9,522 nucleotides of DNA from JAJBWD01 sp041821285 (GTDB lineage: Bacteria > Bacillota > Clostridia > Clostridiales > Clostridiaceae). Location of the stretch: the NCBI GenBank assembly GCA_041821285.1, contig JBGUER010000124.1:1-9522 (forward strand), given 5' to 3'. Positions within the stretch are counted from its first letter, which is position 1. Every line of letters starts with the position of its first letter. Below the pieces are notes generated by a model that saw only the letters and a list, made by a program, of their open reading frames with translations, ran no database searches and was not told the DNA's origin. This document shows positions 1-6,759 of this stretch, piece by piece. The position numbers were made by a program, and so were the translations under genes.

Positions 1-654
1 GCATACATCATTGATAGAAATGGAGCTATTACAAATTCACAGAACAGTGTGATTACACTCGAAGACATTTTAAATACTAGAAATTCTAAGGAAGAAGTGC
101 AAACAATAGAAGATGAGCATAGAGAGATGCAGCTTGGAGTTCCATTTGAAGAACATACTGGTAGAACACTATTAAATATTATAAACATGATCTACAGTAA
201 ACAGAATCTTATTACTAAGTCACTTGGAATAACAGGACTTTTTATGGATGAAGCATTTGTGAAAAATATGAATATAAAGAAAACTGGAACCCTGGAGGAA
301 TTTCATGAAGCACTTACTGAAGTAGGGGCCGAAGGCTGCAAAGGGATAATATTTGATTTTGAAGAGAGGACATTAACTTTTAAATTAGCCATTGAAGATT
401 TAGATACTGATAAAATAGATGCATTCAAGGAACTTGTAATTCAAATTAATAAAAATGCGAAGAATCTAAAACATACATCTTTTAAGCAATCACAGGATGA
501 TAATCCAAAATATGCTTTTAGAACTTGGTTGATTAGACTTGGAATGAATGGGAGTAAGTATAAGGTCATAAGAAAGACACTTCTTTCAAACCTTGAAGGT
601 AGCGCAGCTTATAGAAAGATATCTAATGAAGGAGAGGTACAAGTAAATGGATAA
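1..654 (+). CDS. Phage 'virulence-related' family protein of unknown function, C-terminal part (5' end outside window)
   Basis: The frame is open from the first base. A GTG at 49 could be read as a start, but the codons before it (reading AYIIDRNGAITNSQ) fit the conserved family N-terminus, where a Tyr-x-Ile-Asp-Arg stretch precedes an acidic linker. I therefore treat this as a partial gene entering from the left. The visible part has a conserved segment around INMIYSKQNLITKSLG (about 61-76 counting from window base 1), a mixed alpha/beta middle part, and a basic C-terminal block with YAFRTWLIRLGMNG and LLSNLEGSAAYRK. I recognise this arrangement from phage proteins of Clostridia and other Firmicutes that databases call 'virulence-related'. 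No enzyme motif is visible, and that label rests on no activity known to me. The end overlaps the next gene by 8 bases, so the two are probably translated together. Family match: fairly sure. Function: unknown. Confidence 0.7.
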   Translation, partial: AYIIDRNGAITNSQNSVITLEDILNTRNSKEEVQTIEDEHREMQLGVPFEEHTGRTLLNIINMIYSKQNLITKSLGITGLFMDEAFVKNMNIKKTGTLEEFHEALTEVGAEGCKGIIFDFEERTLTFKLAIEDLDTDKIDAFKELVIQINKNAKNLKHTSFKQSQDDNPKYAFRTWLIRLGMNGSKYKVIRKTLLSNLEGSAAYRKISNEGEVQVNG

Positions 655-856
655 ATTTTTCACTCAAGAAACTTGTGATCGCTGTGGAGGTAGCTTAAAA
701 GATGGTAGGATTATGTCGATGTATAATCATGACTGCCTATGTATAAGTTGTAAAGAAAAAGAAACTAAGCAAAATGATTATAAAGAGGCAGTTGATGCTG
801 ACCATGAAGAAATAAAAAAAGGTAATTACAATTATAAAGGAATAAAAGGTAAATAA
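647..856 (+). CDS. Small CxxC/CxxC zinc-ribbon-like phage protein, function unknown
   Basis: This 69-residue protein has Cys10-x2-Cys13 (CDRC) and Cys32-x2-Cys35 (CISC), 18 residues apart, plus an extra Cys30. That spacing suits a small zinc-binding ribbon or knuckle. The second half is charged and ends in a short basic, glycine-containing tail (KKGNYNYKGIKGK). The start is ATG 647, 8 bases inside the upstream gene, with AAGGAGAGG at 629-637 as ribosome binding site. I recognise the pattern (an N-terminal MDKFFT-like stretch, CDRCGGSL, RIMSM) from small conserved proteins just upstream of the terminase genes in many clostridial prophages. Their function is not known to me. A role in nucleic acid binding or protein docking is only inferred from the cysteines. 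A strong terminator follows, so this is probably the last gene of its transcript. Confidence 0.7.
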   Translation: MDKFFTQETCDRCGGSLKDGRIMSMYNHDCLCISCKEKETKQNDYKEAVDADHEEIKKGNYNYKGIKGK

Positions 857-906
857 ACAATTGGAAACTTTATGTATTGAAGCTAATTTTATAAGATTAT
901 TTAGTT

Positions 907-935
907 AAAAGAGTCTAACAATAGACTCTTTTTTT
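907..935 (+). terminator. Intrinsic terminator closing the upstream gene block
   Basis: A perfect 11-bp stem (907-917 with 922-932, core GAGTCTA/TAGACTC) encloses an ACAA loop and ends in a run of seven T (929-935). It lies 50 bases after the stop of the CxxC gene and 57 bases before the small terminase start. It probably marks the boundary between an early/accessory transcript and the late structural genes. Confidence 0.75.
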
Positions 936-991
936 AGTGGAAATAAATTAATAAATGATAATAATTTAAGCTTTTTAGGAGGTGAAAGCGA

Positions 992-1501
992 ATGGCAGGT
1001 AGAGGAAGACCACCAAAACCCACAGCGGTAAAAGAGCTTGAAGGAAATCCTGGGAAAAAGCCTTTAAATAAAAATGAACCTAAGCCCAAAAAGATAGCAC
1101 CAAAGTGTCCATCATGGTTAATGGTTGATGCAAAAAAAGAATGGCGAAGGCTCTCAAAAGAACTTGAAACTATGGGGTTATTAACTCAAGTTGATATGGC
1201 TGCCTTCGCTGGATACTGTCAAGCCTATGCAAGATGGAAAGAAGCCGAGGAATTTATATCTAAGCATGGTTCTATTTTAAAAACAGGTTCAGGCTATATT
1301 CAGCAAATTCCTCAGGTGTCTATTGCTCAGCAAAATTTAAAGCAAATGAGAAATTTCTGTTCTGAGCTTGGACTTACACCGTCAGCTAGAAGTAGGTTAA
1401 ATATTAATAATTCTGGGAATACCATTGAAGGTGATGAAATGGAAGCACTGCTTGCTAGTGTTCCAAAATCAGAAGATATTATGGGTGATTTAGATAAATA
1501 A
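992..1501 (+). CDS. Phage terminase small subunit, P27 family
   Basis: The small terminase subunit recognises phage DNA (pac or cos region) and brings the large subunit to it to start packaging. This 169-residue protein has the typical P27-type N-terminus, GRGRPPKPTAVKELEGNPGK at residues 3-22: a basic, proline- and glycine-rich arm. A helical middle follows with an AKKEWRRL segment (47-54), then an aromatic helix (AFAGYCQAYARWKEAEEF, 71-88), and the family's C-terminal GLTPSARSRL motif at 127-136. The length is normal. The start is ATG 992, preceded by AGGAGGTG at 977-984. The large subunit gene follows after 21 bases, so the two form a packaging pair. Family assignment is confident. Whether packaging uses cos or pac sites cannot be told here. 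Confidence 0.93.
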   Translation: MAGRGRPPKPTAVKELEGNPGKKPLNKNEPKPKKIAPKCPSWLMVDAKKEWRRLSKELETMGLLTQVDMAAFAGYCQAYARWKEAEEFISKHGSILKTGSGYIQQIPQVSIAQQNLKQMRNFCSELGLTPSARSRLNINNSGNTIEGDEMEALLASVPKSEDIMGDLDK

Positions 1502-1522
1502 AACAGGAAGGAGGGGAGGAAT

Positions 1523-3076
1523 ATGCCCTATAGTGAAGCACATGCAAATCATGCCATTAATTTTATACAGCAACTAAAACTTACAAAAGGTAAGTGGGCA
1601 GGAAAACCCTTCAACCTTCTACCCTGGGAGAAAGACCTAATTAAAAAACTTTTTGGTACATTGAGAGAGGATGGCACAAGGCAATATCGAACAGCCTATG
1701 TAGAAATTCCTAAAAAATCAGGTAAATCTGAAATCGGCGCAGCTATAGCTTTATATATGTTATGTGCTGATGGTGAAAACAATGCAGAAGTTTATGTTGC
1801 GGCTTGTGATAGACAGCAAGCTAGTATTATTTTTAATACCAGCATGAATTTTGTTGAAGGTAATAGAACATTATCAAAGGTTACCAATACAATACGGTCA
1901 ACAAAGCGAATTGTCTATCCAAGGACAGGAAGTTTTTATCAAGTTTTAAGTTCTGATGTTAAATCTAAATCAGGACTAAATACTTCTTGTGTAATCCTCG
2001 ATGAGATATGGACCTATCCTAATTCTGATCTTGCTAAAATGTTGACCACAGGTTCTGGAGATGCAAGAGAACAACCTTTGTTTATTTATCTAACAACTGC
2101 AGGAAATAAGTTATCTGGTTATGGCTTTGAGATGCATCAAAAGGCCAAGGATATTTTAAATGGAAGAAAAGTAGACTCTACATTTTTGCCTATCATTTAT
2201 GGGTTAGAAAATGATGCAGATATAGAAGATGAAAATAACTGGTATAAGGCTAATCCTAGTCTTGGACATACCATTTCAATAGATAGAGTACGAGAGCATT
2301 ACAATCAGGCAAAAGATGACCCAGCTGATTTAGCACTCTTCAAGCAGCTTCGATTAAACATGTGGCTAAAACAACAGATTAAATGGATGCCTATGGATAA
2401 ATGGGATTTATGTAACTTCAATGTAGACCCGGAAGAACTAAAAGGCAGAATATGCTATGGAGGATTAGATTTATCTTCTACTAGTGATATCACAGCTTTT
2501 GTACTTGTATTTCCTCCAGAAGATGAAGAAGATAAATATCAGGTTCTTCCATTCTTTTGGCTACCGGAAGAGACACTGCCTCAAAGGGTGAAAAGAGATT
2601 CCGTACCCTATGATATTTGGAATAGGCAAGAGCTAATTAATCTTACGGAAGGAAATGTAGTTCATTATGGATTTATTGAGAAGTTCATTGAGAAATTAGG
2701 AGAGCAATATGATATAAGAGAAATTGTATATGACAGATGGGGAGCTACACAAATGAGTCAGAATCTAGAGGGAATGGGCTTTACTGTAATTCCTTTTGGA
2801 CAAGGGTTTAAAGATATGTCACCCCCTACTAAAGAACTAATGAGACTTATTTTAAGTAAGAAAATAGCTCATGGTGGGAATCCGGTACTACGTTGGATGG
2901 CTGATAATATTGTTGTCCGAACAGATCCTGCTGGAAACATAAAGGTAGATAAAGAAAAATCATCAGAAAAAATAGATGGTATTGTGGCCCTTATTATGGG
3001 ACTTGCAAGAGCTAGTGTAAATCCTACGGATGAAGGAGGCTCTATTTATGACAGAAGAGACATGATTATATTGTGA
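1523..3076 (+). CDS. terL: Phage terminase large subunit (packaging ATPase and nuclease)
   Basis: This is the packaging motor: it cuts concatemeric phage DNA and pumps it through the portal using ATP. The 517 residues show an N-terminal ATPase domain with a Walker A-type loop PKKSGKSE (63-70), Walker B VILDE (157-161, Asp160/Glu161) and a LTTAG coupling motif (190-194). The C-terminal RNase H-like nuclease shows three spaced acidic residues: Asp316 in GGLDLSSTSD, Asp404 in VYDRWG and Asp485 in EKIDGIVAL. All expected catalytic positions are present, so the enzyme looks intact. The start at ATG 1523 fits the family opening (MPYSEAHANHA) and has AAGGAGG at 1508-1514. It ends in tandem stops, TGA then TAA in frame. 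A terminator-like hairpin follows before the portal gene. Assignment is very secure; exact catalytic residues are inferred from motif spacing. Confidence 0.97.
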   Translation: MPYSEAHANHAINFIQQLKLTKGKWAGKPFNLLPWEKDLIKKLFGTLREDGTRQYRTAYVEIPKKSGKSEIGAAIALYMLCADGENNAEVYVAACDRQQASIIFNTSMNFVEGNRTLSKVTNTIRSTKRIVYPRTGSFYQVLSSDVKSKSGLNTSCVILDEIWTYPNSDLAKMLTTGSGDAREQPLFIYLTTAGNKLSGYGFEMHQKAKDILNGRKVDSTFLPIIYGLENDADIEDENNWYKANPSLGHTISIDRVREHYNQAKDDPADLALFKQLRLNMWLKQQIKWMPMDKWDLCNFNVDPEELKGRICYGGLDLSSTSDITAFVLVFPPEDEEDKYQVLPFFWLPEETLPQRVKRDSVPYDIWNRQELINLTEGNVVHYGFIEKFIEKLGEQYDIREIVYDRWGATQMSQNLEGMGFTVIPFGQGFKDMSPPTKELMRLILSKKIAHGGNPVLRWMADNIVVRTDPAGNIKVDKEKSSEKIDGIVALIMGLARASVNPTDEGGSIYDRRDMIIL

Positions 3077-3085
3077 TAATGACAG

Positions 3086-3112
3086 CATCTTAAAGAATAA
3101 GATGTTTTTTTT
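3086..3112 (+). terminator. Terminator-like hairpin between large terminase and portal genes
   Basis: A 7-bp perfect stem CATCTTA/TAAGATG (3086-3092 with 3098-3104) with a 5-base loop is followed by eight T (3105-3112). It starts 10 bases after the terminase stop and ends 33 bases before the portal start. The shape is that of an intrinsic terminator, though the stem is AT-rich and may only attenuate. Confidence 0.6.
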
Positions 3113-3145
3113 ATGCCCAAATACTGAAGGAAGTGATTATATACT

Positions 3146-4390
3146 ATGGCAAATTTTTTACAAAGTTTTTTTAAAGCAAGAGATAAACCCAAAAACAGAG
3201 TAAGCTCTGCACCTTCTTTTTTAATGGGTCAAAGTGTATCTGGAAAAGTTGTTAATGAGAGAAGCTCAATGCAGACCACAGCAGTATTTGCTTGTGTTAG
3301 GATTATTGCAGAAACGGTAGCTTCACTTCCACTTCATACTTATAAATACATGGGAGATGGAAAGGAAAAGGTTTATGATCATCCGCTATATAGATTACTT
3401 CATGATGAACCAAACCCGGAGATGACTTCATTTACCTTAAGAGAAACCATGATGACTCATTTGCTTTTATGGGGAAATGCTTACTGTCAGATTATTAGAA
3501 ATGGTAGAGGAGAAATAGTATCTCTTTATCCACTGCTTCCAGATAGGATGTGGGTAGATAGAGATAAAAATGGAGATTTATATTATGCCTATCAAAAAGA
3601 AGGGTTTACTTATTATCTTAATCCTGAGGAAGTGCTTCATATTCCAGGTCTTGGTTTTGATGGGGTTATGGGTTATTCGCCTATTGCTTTAGCTAAAAAT
3701 GCTATTGGACTAAATATTGCAGCTGAAGAATACGGTGGTAGGTTCTTTGCAAATAATGCTACTCCAAGTGGTATTTTATCTACTCAAGGAACAATTAAAG
3801 AACCTACAAAAGTACGTGATGCTTGGCAAGCTACTTATGGTGGAAATAACAATAGTAATAAGGTGGCGGTATTAGAGGATGGGTTAACTTATCAACAAAT
3901 CAGTATGCCAAACTCAGATGCTCAGTTTTTAGAAACAAGAAAGTTTCAGATTGAAGAAATTTGTCGTATTTTTCAAGTGCCACCTCATATGGTAGCTGAT
4001 TTAAGTAAGTCAAGTTTCTCCAATATAGAAAACCAATCCATAAGTTTTGTGGTTCATACCATAAGACCATGGCTTGTAAGAGTAGAACAAGCTATGGACA
4101 GAAGCTTTTTTAAGGAAAGTGAAAAAGGTACTTATTTTGTATCCTTTAATGCTGCAGCTTTAATGAGAGGTGACTATAAATCAAGAATGGATGGCTATGC
4201 CATTGGTATTCAAAATGGTTTATTTTCAGTGAATGATGTAAGGCGAATGGAGAATATGGACCCGATACCAGAAGCAGAAGGTGGAGAAACTCATTTCATA
4301 AACGGAAATATGTTGCCACTTAATATGGCAGGAGCTTATGCAAAGAAAGCTCTTGAAGAGATTATATCAGATAGTAATGAAACAAGTTAA
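3146..4390 (+). CDS. HK97-type phage portal protein
   Basis: The portal is the ring at one head vertex through which DNA enters and leaves. It nucleates head assembly and docks terminase and neck proteins. The 414 residues match the HK97-type portal family in length and landmarks: the N-terminal helix AVFACVRIIAETVASLPL (46-63), PNPEMTSFTLRETMM (89-103), the MGYSPIALAKNAIGL region (175-189), FQVPPHMVADLSKSSFSN (276-293) leading into the long stem helix, and the GLFSVNDVRRMENMDPIP segment (358-375) near the C-terminus. The start is ATG 3146, with a GAAGGAAGTG purine-rich site about ten bases upstream. The gene is flanked on both sides by hairpins with T-runs, which may set its level apart from its neighbours; a portal ring needs only 12 copies per virion. 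No defect is visible. Confidence 0.96.
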   Translation: MANFLQSFFKARDKPKNRVSSAPSFLMGQSVSGKVVNERSSMQTTAVFACVRIIAETVASLPLHTYKYMGDGKEKVYDHPLYRLLHDEPNPEMTSFTLRETMMTHLLLWGNAYCQIIRNGRGEIVSLYPLLPDRMWVDRDKNGDLYYAYQKEGFTYYLNPEEVLHIPGLGFDGVMGYSPIALAKNAIGLNIAAEEYGGRFFANNATPSGILSTQGTIKEPTKVRDAWQATYGGNNNSNKVAVLEDGLTYQQISMPNSDAQFLETRKFQIEEICRIFQVPPHMVADLSKSSFSNIENQSISFVVHTIRPWLVRVEQAMDRSFFKESEKGTYFVSFNAAALMRGDYKSRMDGYAIGIQNGLFSVNDVRRMENMDPIPEAEGGETHFINGNMLPLNMAGAYAKKALEEIISDSNETS

Positions 4391-4420
4391 TAAAAGAAAC
4401 TGCTAATAAAAATCATATAA

Positions 4421-4441
4421 TTAGTGGATATTATTCACTAA
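4421..4441. repeat. Imperfect inverted repeat in the portal-protease gap
   Basis: The half sites TTAGTGGAT (4421-4429) and ATTCACTAA (4433-4441) are complementary except for one G-T position, around a 3-base centre. There is no T-run behind it. A second hairpin with a T-run follows eight bases later. It could be an RNA stem that stabilises or shapes the portal mRNA end, or a near-palindromic protein site. The sequence does not decide between these. Confidence 0.5.
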
Positions 4442-4448
4442 AACAGGG

Positions 4449-4477
4449 ACATCTCTAAAATTTGGAGGTGTTTTTTT
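4449..4477 (+). terminator. Terminator-like hairpin between portal and protease genes
   Basis: The stem ACATCTCTAA/TTTGGAGGTGT (about 4449-4458 with 4462-4471) contains two G-T wobble pairs and a very short loop. It is followed by a T-run at 4471-4477. It stands 25 bases before the protease start, just upstream of that gene's Shine-Dalgarno site. The wobbles make it weaker than the hairpin at 907-935, so partial read-through is likely. Confidence 0.55.
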
Positions 4478-4501
4478 AATACTAAAAAGGAGGCTAAATA
4501 A

Positions 4502-5272
4502 ATGAATAAATTTTGGCGCTGGGTAATTAATGAAGCTGGAGAAAAGACTGTTCGTACCCTTCATCTTGAGGGGTACATAGCAGAAGAGTCTTGGTTTGAT
4601 GATGAGATTACCCCTAAGCAATTTAAAGAGGAGCTATATGGTGATGGGAATGCATTGGATGGTATTGTTGTTAAAATTCATTCACCAGGGGGAGATTGTT
4701 TTGCAGCAGCACAGATTTACAATATGCTCAAGGAATATCCAGGAAAGGTAAGTGTTCATGTAGATGGACTTGCTGCAAGTGCGGCATCTGTTATTGCCAT
4801 GGCAGGAGATGAGGTATGTGTTTCTCCTTTGTCAGTTATTATGATTCATAATCCAGCAATGTTAGTAGCCGGTGAGGTATCAGATCTTGAGGCAGGGATT
4901 AATCTTTTAAGCGAGGTAAAGGAGAGTATTATCAACGCTTATCAGAAAAAAAGTGGCTTAGCTAGAGCAAAAATTGCACACATGATGGATGCAGAAACCT
5001 GGATGAGTGCCCATAAAGCTATAGAGCTTAAGTTTGCAGATAACATTCTTTATGAAAATGAACCCGATGATGAAGAAGCAGAGGGTTTTATTTTTGACAA
5101 GCTTACAGTAACTAATGCTCTACTTAATAAACTACCATCAATGAAGTCAAGAAAGATTACAGCCAAGCTAGATGGTAAACCAAAAGAAACACAAAAACCT
5201 AAAGAAATAGAAAATCAAATTCCAGCAAATCAGCTTCAAAAGAGACTGGATTTAATTAAAAATTGGAGGTAA
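4502..5272 (+). CDS. ClpP-like phage prohead (head maturation) protease
   Basis: This serine protease is packaged into the prohead and trims capsid subunits (the delta domain) before DNA fills the head. Residues about 15-185 follow the ClpP fold of family S14: VKIHSPGGD (57-65) is the oxyanion-loop strand, GLAAS (89-93) carries the likely nucleophile Ser93, and VIMIHNPA (112-119) carries His116. The third member is probably acidic at Asp163 or Glu165, before the WMSA segment that aligns with the ClpP FLSAPEA region. After residue about 205 comes a tail rich in Lys, Pro and Glu that is not part of the ClpP fold. The start is ATG 4502 with AAGGAGG at 4487-4493. The last codons (TGG AGG TAA) contain the ribosome binding site of the capsid gene, linking the two. 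Phage origin rather than housekeeping ClpP is clear from context. Confidence 0.94.
   Translation: MNKFWRWVINEAGEKTVRTLHLEGYIAEESWFDDEITPKQFKEELYGDGNALDGIVVKIHSPGGDCFAAAQIYNMLKEYPGKVSVHVDGLAASAASVIAMAGDEVCVSPLSVIMIHNPAMLVAGEVSDLEAGINLLSEVKESIINAYQKKSGLARAKIAHMMDAETWMSAHKAIELKFADNILYENEPDDEEAEGFIFDKLTVTNALLNKLPSMKSRKITAKLDGKPKETQKPKEIENQIPANQLQKRLDLIKNWR
5265..5270 (+). promoter_or_regulatory. Ribosome binding site of the capsid gene inside the protease stop region
   Basis: GGAGGT overlaps the last two protease codons and the first base of its TAA stop, eight bases before the capsid ATG at 5279. Ribosomes finishing the protease end on the capsid's initiation site, so the two genes are probably translationally coupled. 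Confidence 0.7.
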
Positions 5273-5278
5273 TAGATT

Positions 5279-6469
5279 ATGAGTAAAATTCAAGAATTAA
5301 GAGAAAAACGTGCGGAGGTATGGGAAAAGGCTAAGAAGTTTTTAGATGAACATCGTAAGGAAAATGGACTTATTTCTCCAGAAGATAATGCAACTTATGA
5401 AAAGATGGAGGAAGAGGTTGTAAACCTTGGAAAAGAAGTAGAAAGATTAGAAAGACAGGAAGCTATGGATAGAGAACTTTCAGCAGCTGTATCAAAACCT
5501 CTTTCCACTAGACCTGAAAAAGCACAAGAGCAAAAAAAAGGTAGAGCATCAGATGATTATAAAATTGCCTTTTGGGGAGCGATGAGAAACAAAGTAAATC
5601 ATTCAGTTCAAAATGCACTTCAGATTGGTGAAGATACAGAAGGAGGCTTTTTAGTACCTGATGAATATGAGAAGACATTAATTCAGGCCCTTGAAAATGC
5701 TAATGTAATGAGAACACTTTGTCATTTAATCACTACAAGTTCTGGTGATAAAAAGATTCCTGTGGTTGCAAGTCATGGAAGTGCTGTATGGATGGATGAA
5801 GAAGCATCTTTTAGTGAGAGTGATGACGGATTCGGTCAAGTTACACTTTCAGCTTATAAGTTAGGAACTATGTTAAAAGTATCTGAGGAACTTTTAAATG
5901 ATGGATTCTTTGACTTAGAAAATTATATTGCTATTGAGTTTGCAAGAAGAATTGGTGCCGCTGAAGAAGAAGCCTTCCTTACAGGAAATGGAACAAGCAA
6001 ACCAACGGGTCTTTTAAATTCTACAGGTGGTGCAGAAATAGGAGTAACTGCAACTAGTGCTACAGCAATTACCATGGATGAAGTGATTGATTTATATTAC
6101 AGCCTTAATGCACCTTATAGAAAGAGTGCATCCTTTATTATTAATGATGGAACTATCAGGAATATAAGAAAATTAAAAGATGGTCAAGGACAGTATTTAT
6201 GGAATCCTTCTGTAACAGCAGGAACTCCAGATACTGTCCTTAATCGTCCTGTGATTACTTCTCAATATATGCCAACAATAGCTACAGGAGCAAAGAGTAT
6301 TTTATTTGGTGATCTTAGCTATTATTGGATTGCTGATCGTCAAAGTAGAACTTTTAAAAGACTTAATGAACTTTATGCTGCAAATGGCCAAGTAGGATTT
6401 TTAGCTTCTCAAAGGGTTGATGGTAAATTGATACTTCCTGAAGCTGTTAAAGTTCTTCAGCAAAAATAG
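5279..6469 (+). CDS. HK97-family major capsid protein
   Basis: This is the shell subunit of the phage head. The 396 residues split into an N-terminal delta domain (about 1-90), highly charged and predicted as a coiled coil (two helices around ELREKRAEVWEKAKKF and NLGKEVERLERQE), and the HK97-fold shell domain after about 105. The delta domain serves as built-in scaffold and is normally removed by the upstream protease. The cut probably falls in the Lys/Gln-rich stretch about 80-105; this is inferred from HK97, whose cleavage is near residue 103. Family landmarks are LQIGEDTEGGFLVPDEYEK (114-132, N-arm), FLTGNGTSKPTGLL (233-246) and ILFGDLSYYWIADRQS (341-356). No separate scaffold gene is present, as expected. 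Whether the capsid forms HK97-like crosslinks cannot be told by eye. A hairpin follows the gene. Confidence 0.96.
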   Translation: MSKIQELREKRAEVWEKAKKFLDEHRKENGLISPEDNATYEKMEEEVVNLGKEVERLERQEAMDRELSAAVSKPLSTRPEKAQEQKKGRASDDYKIAFWGAMRNKVNHSVQNALQIGEDTEGGFLVPDEYEKTLIQALENANVMRTLCHLITTSSGDKKIPVVASHGSAVWMDEEASFSESDDGFGQVTLSAYKLGTMLKVSEELLNDGFFDLENYIAIEFARRIGAAEEEAFLTGNGTSKPTGLLNSTGGAEIGVTATSATAITMDEVIDLYYSLNAPYRKSASFIINDGTIRNIRKLKDGQGQYLWNPSVTAGTPDTVLNRPVITSQYMPTIATGAKSILFGDLSYYWIADRQSRTFKRLNELYAANGQVGFLASQRVDGKLILPEAVKVLQQK

Positions 6470-6482
6470 TTAATAGATAAAT

Positions 6483-6515
6483 GTGGGTAGTCTTTTATGG
6501 CTACCTGCTTATTTT
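6483..6515 (+). terminator. Hairpin after the capsid gene, weak terminator or mRNA end stabiliser
   Basis: A stem of about ten pairs (6483-6492 with 6499-6508, core GGTAG/CTACC, three G-T wobbles) has a 6-base loop. It is followed by an interrupted T-run TTATTTT (6509-6515). It lies between the capsid stop and the Shine-Dalgarno site of the next gene. The broken T-run suggests partial termination or protection of the capsid mRNA end rather than a full stop. Confidence 0.45.
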
Positions 6516-6534
6516 AAATGAAAGGAGTAAAAAA

Positions 6535-6759
6535 ATGAGCTATAATACAAAAAATTATACCGAGCAAGGTGGAGAAAGAACTGTTATTGGTGGTGAATTA
6601 GATATTACCGGTGATGGTAAATTAAAATTTGATGGAAATGAAGTTTCACAAGCAGCTTCCCAGATAGACAGTGTAGCAACAGATGCAGCAGGGCTTGTAT
6701 CTGACTTTAATGCTTTATTAGCAAAGCTAAAAGCATCAGGACTTATGTTAAATGAGTGA
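6535..6759 (+). CDS. Small head-fibre-like / head decoration protein
   Basis: This 74-residue protein begins MSYNTKNYTEQGGERTVIGG. That opening (YTEQGG followed by IGG) is familiar from small phage proteins annotated as head fibre proteins, after the Bacillus phage phi29 gp8.5 type. The middle is short beta-like sequence (ELDITGDGKLKF), and the end is a helix (AAGLVSDFNALLAKLKASGL) that could form a coiled coil for trimerisation. Position directly after the major capsid gene fits a protein that decorates the shell. I chose ATG 6535, which has AAAGGAG at 6521-6527. The in-frame ATG at 6481 would add 18 hydrophobic residues, has no ribosome binding site, and overlaps a hairpin. The protein is shorter than many relatives, with little between the N-terminal motif and the end helix. 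Its end overlaps the next gene by 8 bases. Confidence 0.65.
   Translation: MSYNTKNYTEQGGERTVIGGELDITGDGKLKFDGNEVSQAASQIDSVATDAAGLVSDFNALLAKLKASGLMLNE

Noticed and set aside
936..976. Possible late promoter between terminator and small terminase gene (GATAAT at 957-962)
   Set aside because: No convincing -35 box lies 16-18 bases upstream, and such -10-like strings are common by chance in AT-rich DNA. A phage-specific promoter cannot be excluded.
4421..4621. Open frame on the - strand, 66 residues, across the portal-protease gap and protease start
   Set aside because: It lies antisense to a secure gene and to two hairpins, has no recognisable protein pattern, and all supported genes run on the + strand.
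6481..6534. Upstream ATG that would extend the head-fibre-like protein by 18 residues
   Set aside because: No Shine-Dalgarno site before it, the added residues form a stray hydrophobic stretch overlapping a hairpin, and ATG 6535 has AAAGGAG at the right distance and gives the family N-terminus.
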